A stretch of DNA of 36,315 nt from positions 1 to 36,315 of the forward strand of contig CALUJK010000040.1 in the NCBI GenBank assembly GCA_944320945.1. The letters are read 5' to 3'. Positions 35,324-36,315 of this stretch are shown here, piece by piece. The number at the start of each line of letters is the position of its first letter. The stretch's first letter is position 1. Origin of the DNA: an uncultured Bacteroides sp. GTDB lineage: Bacteria; Bacteroidota; Bacteroidia; Bacteroidales; Bacteroidaceae. Both the position numbers and the translations under genes were made by a program. Under the pieces are notes generated by a model that saw only the letters and a list, made by a program, of their open reading frames with translations, did no database searches and was not told where the DNA came from.

Positions 35324-36315
35324 TTATATAATCTCAATCCCCTGCTCCTTACACAGCTGTAATCCCAAATCTTTCAGCTTGAATTTCTGAATCTTACCGC
35401 TGCCGGTCATGGGGAATTCCTTGACGAAGAATACATATTTAGGAATCTTGTAGCGCGAAATTTTACCCATACAGAAGTCGCGCACATCACTCTCGTGCAA
35501 ATCGGCACCTTCGTGCAGGATGATGAAAGCGCCGACGGCTTCGCCATATTTCTTTGAGGGAATGCCCGCTACCTGCACATCTTTTACGCCGGGCAGCTGG
35601 TACAGGAATTCCTCTATTTCTCTCGGATAGATGTTTTCTCCGCCGCGGATAATCATGTCCTTGATGCGTCCTGTGATGCGGTAATTTCCCTGCTCATCCT
35701 TTACACCTAGGTCACCGCTGTGGCAGAACCCGTCTTTGTCGATGACCTCTGCTGTGGCTTCAGGATTGTTGTAGTAGCCTTTCATTACGTTGTAACCTCG
35801 GCAGCACATCTCGCCCTGTACGCCTACGGGGCACTCTTCGCCTGTATCGGGATCGATGACACGCACTTCGGTATGCTCGAAGTCATGACCCACGGTGTTG
35901 CAGCGCACGTCAAACGGATCATCTATGCGGCTGGCCGTCATGCCGGGGGATGTTTCTGTCAGACCGTACACGCTGGTCACTTTCATGTACATCTTTTCTT
36001 CTACCTGTTTCATCAATTCTATGGGGCAGAGTGAACCGGCCATGATGCCCGTGCGCAGACTGCTCATGTCGAACATATCGAACATGGGGTGATTCAGTTC
36101 GGCAATGAACATGGTGGGCACGCCGTAGAGAGCCGTACAGCGCTCTTTATGCACCGATGCCAGTACCACCAACGGGTCAAAACGTTCCACCATCACTTCG
36201 GTGCAGCCGTGTGTCAGGCAGTTCATGGTGGCAAGCACCACGCCGAAGCAGTGGAATAGGGGGACGCAGACGCACAGTTTGTCGTCTTGCGTAAACTTCA
36301 TGTGTTCGCCCGTCA
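35324..36315 (-). CDS. AMP-binding acyl-CoA synthetase (long-chain fatty acid--CoA ligase type), 5' part beyond the edge
   Basis: The frame is open to the right edge (upstream residues LTGEH precede the internal methionine at 36301), so about 330 C-terminal residues of a protein usually near 550 are present. Visible adenylate-forming motifs are [10 protein letters not shown] (A5), GFCHSGDLG (A7), [20 protein letters not shown] (A8) and the C-terminal lysine in [11 protein letters not shown] (A10). Enzymes of this class activate a fatty or other carboxylic acid with ATP and transfer it to CoA in the cytoplasm. The PLFHCFGVV segment is typical of FadD-like ligases. It is unrelated to the PUL and convergent with it. 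Substrate chain length cannot be told. Confidence 0.9.
   Translation of the reverse strand, partial: TGEHMKFTQDDKLCVCVPLFHCFGVVLATMNCLTHGCTEVMVERFDPLVVLASVHKERCTALYGVPTMFIAELNHPMFDMFDMSSLRTGIMAGSLCPIELMKQVEEKMYMKVTSVYGLTETSPGMTASRIDDPFDVRCNTVGHDFEHTEVRVIDPDTGEECPVGVQGEMCCRGYNVMKGYYNNPEATAEVIDKDGFCHSGDLGVKDEQGNYRITGRIKDMIIRGGENIYPREIEEFLYQLPGVKDVQVAGIPSKKYGEAVGAFIILHEGADLHESDVRDFCMGKISRYKIPKYVFFVKEFPMTGSGKIQKFKLKDLGLQLCKEQGIEII

Noticed and set aside
1..36315. CRISPR arrays, tRNA or rRNA genes
   Set aside because: No regular short repeats with spacers, cloverleaf-like segments or ribosomal RNA stretches were seen in the gaps on either strand.

Overview
The window looks like a chromosomal segment of a gut-type Bacteroides. 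The grounds are a SusC/SusD pair, a hybrid two-component regulator, an NVEALA peptide gene, many lipoproteins with Bacteroidetes-style lipoboxes, TAnnTTTG-type -7 promoter elements and few classical Shine-Dalgarno sites. Species cannot be fixed from the sequence alone.

Region 1 (1-9.8 kb) is mostly housekeeping. A 22-codon start of a probable ISAon1-type transposase runs off the left edge. It abuts a MATE transporter gene whose first codons appear to be lost. After a repeat-rich gap come leuS, a YitT-family membrane protein and rdgB on the plus strand. Convergent to them are nadA, an NVEALA peptide and a beta-propeller lipoprotein on the minus strand. The last two are AT-rich and overlap by ATGA. 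A SpoU-type RNA methyltransferase follows on the plus strand.

Region 2 (9.9-16.5 kb) holds an exported BspA-like leucine-rich-repeat protein with a C-terminal caspase-fold peptidase domain. Only 10 bases later begins a 1342-residue hybrid two-component system (HTCS: sensor propellers, histidine kinase, receiver, AraC-type DNA-binding domain).

Region 3 (16.7-35.2 kb) is a polysaccharide utilization locus (PUL), all on the plus strand. In order it encodes a GH2 enzyme, SusC, SusD, two accessory surface lipoproteins (DUF4959/DUF5126/DUF5000-like and DUF4998-like), a DUF2264 protein, a calcineurin-like phosphoesterase lipoprotein, a serine-type S1 sulfatase (iduronate-2-sulfatase-like), a GH88 unsaturated glucuronyl hydrolase, a 1014-residue GH43 fused to an unassigned alpha/alpha-barrel-like domain, and a lipoprotein aldose 1-epimerase. 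The content suggests a sulfated, uronic-acid-containing glycan with neutral sugar side chains. The HTCS is the obvious candidate regulator. No recognisable polysaccharide lyase is present, although GH88 normally needs lyase products. That makes DUF2264 and the C-terminal half of the GH43 fusion the most interesting unknowns.

The PUL is a compositional mosaic. AT-rich blocks (SusC/SusD/lipoproteins, about 18.5-25.9 kb; sulfatase, about 28.26-29.8 kb) lie inside a more GC-rich framework, and two of the joins fall within the signal-peptide or N-terminal coding regions of downstream genes.

The right edge holds the C-terminal part of a minus-strand acyl-CoA synthetase, separated from the PUL by a large inverted repeat that probably serves as a two-way terminator.
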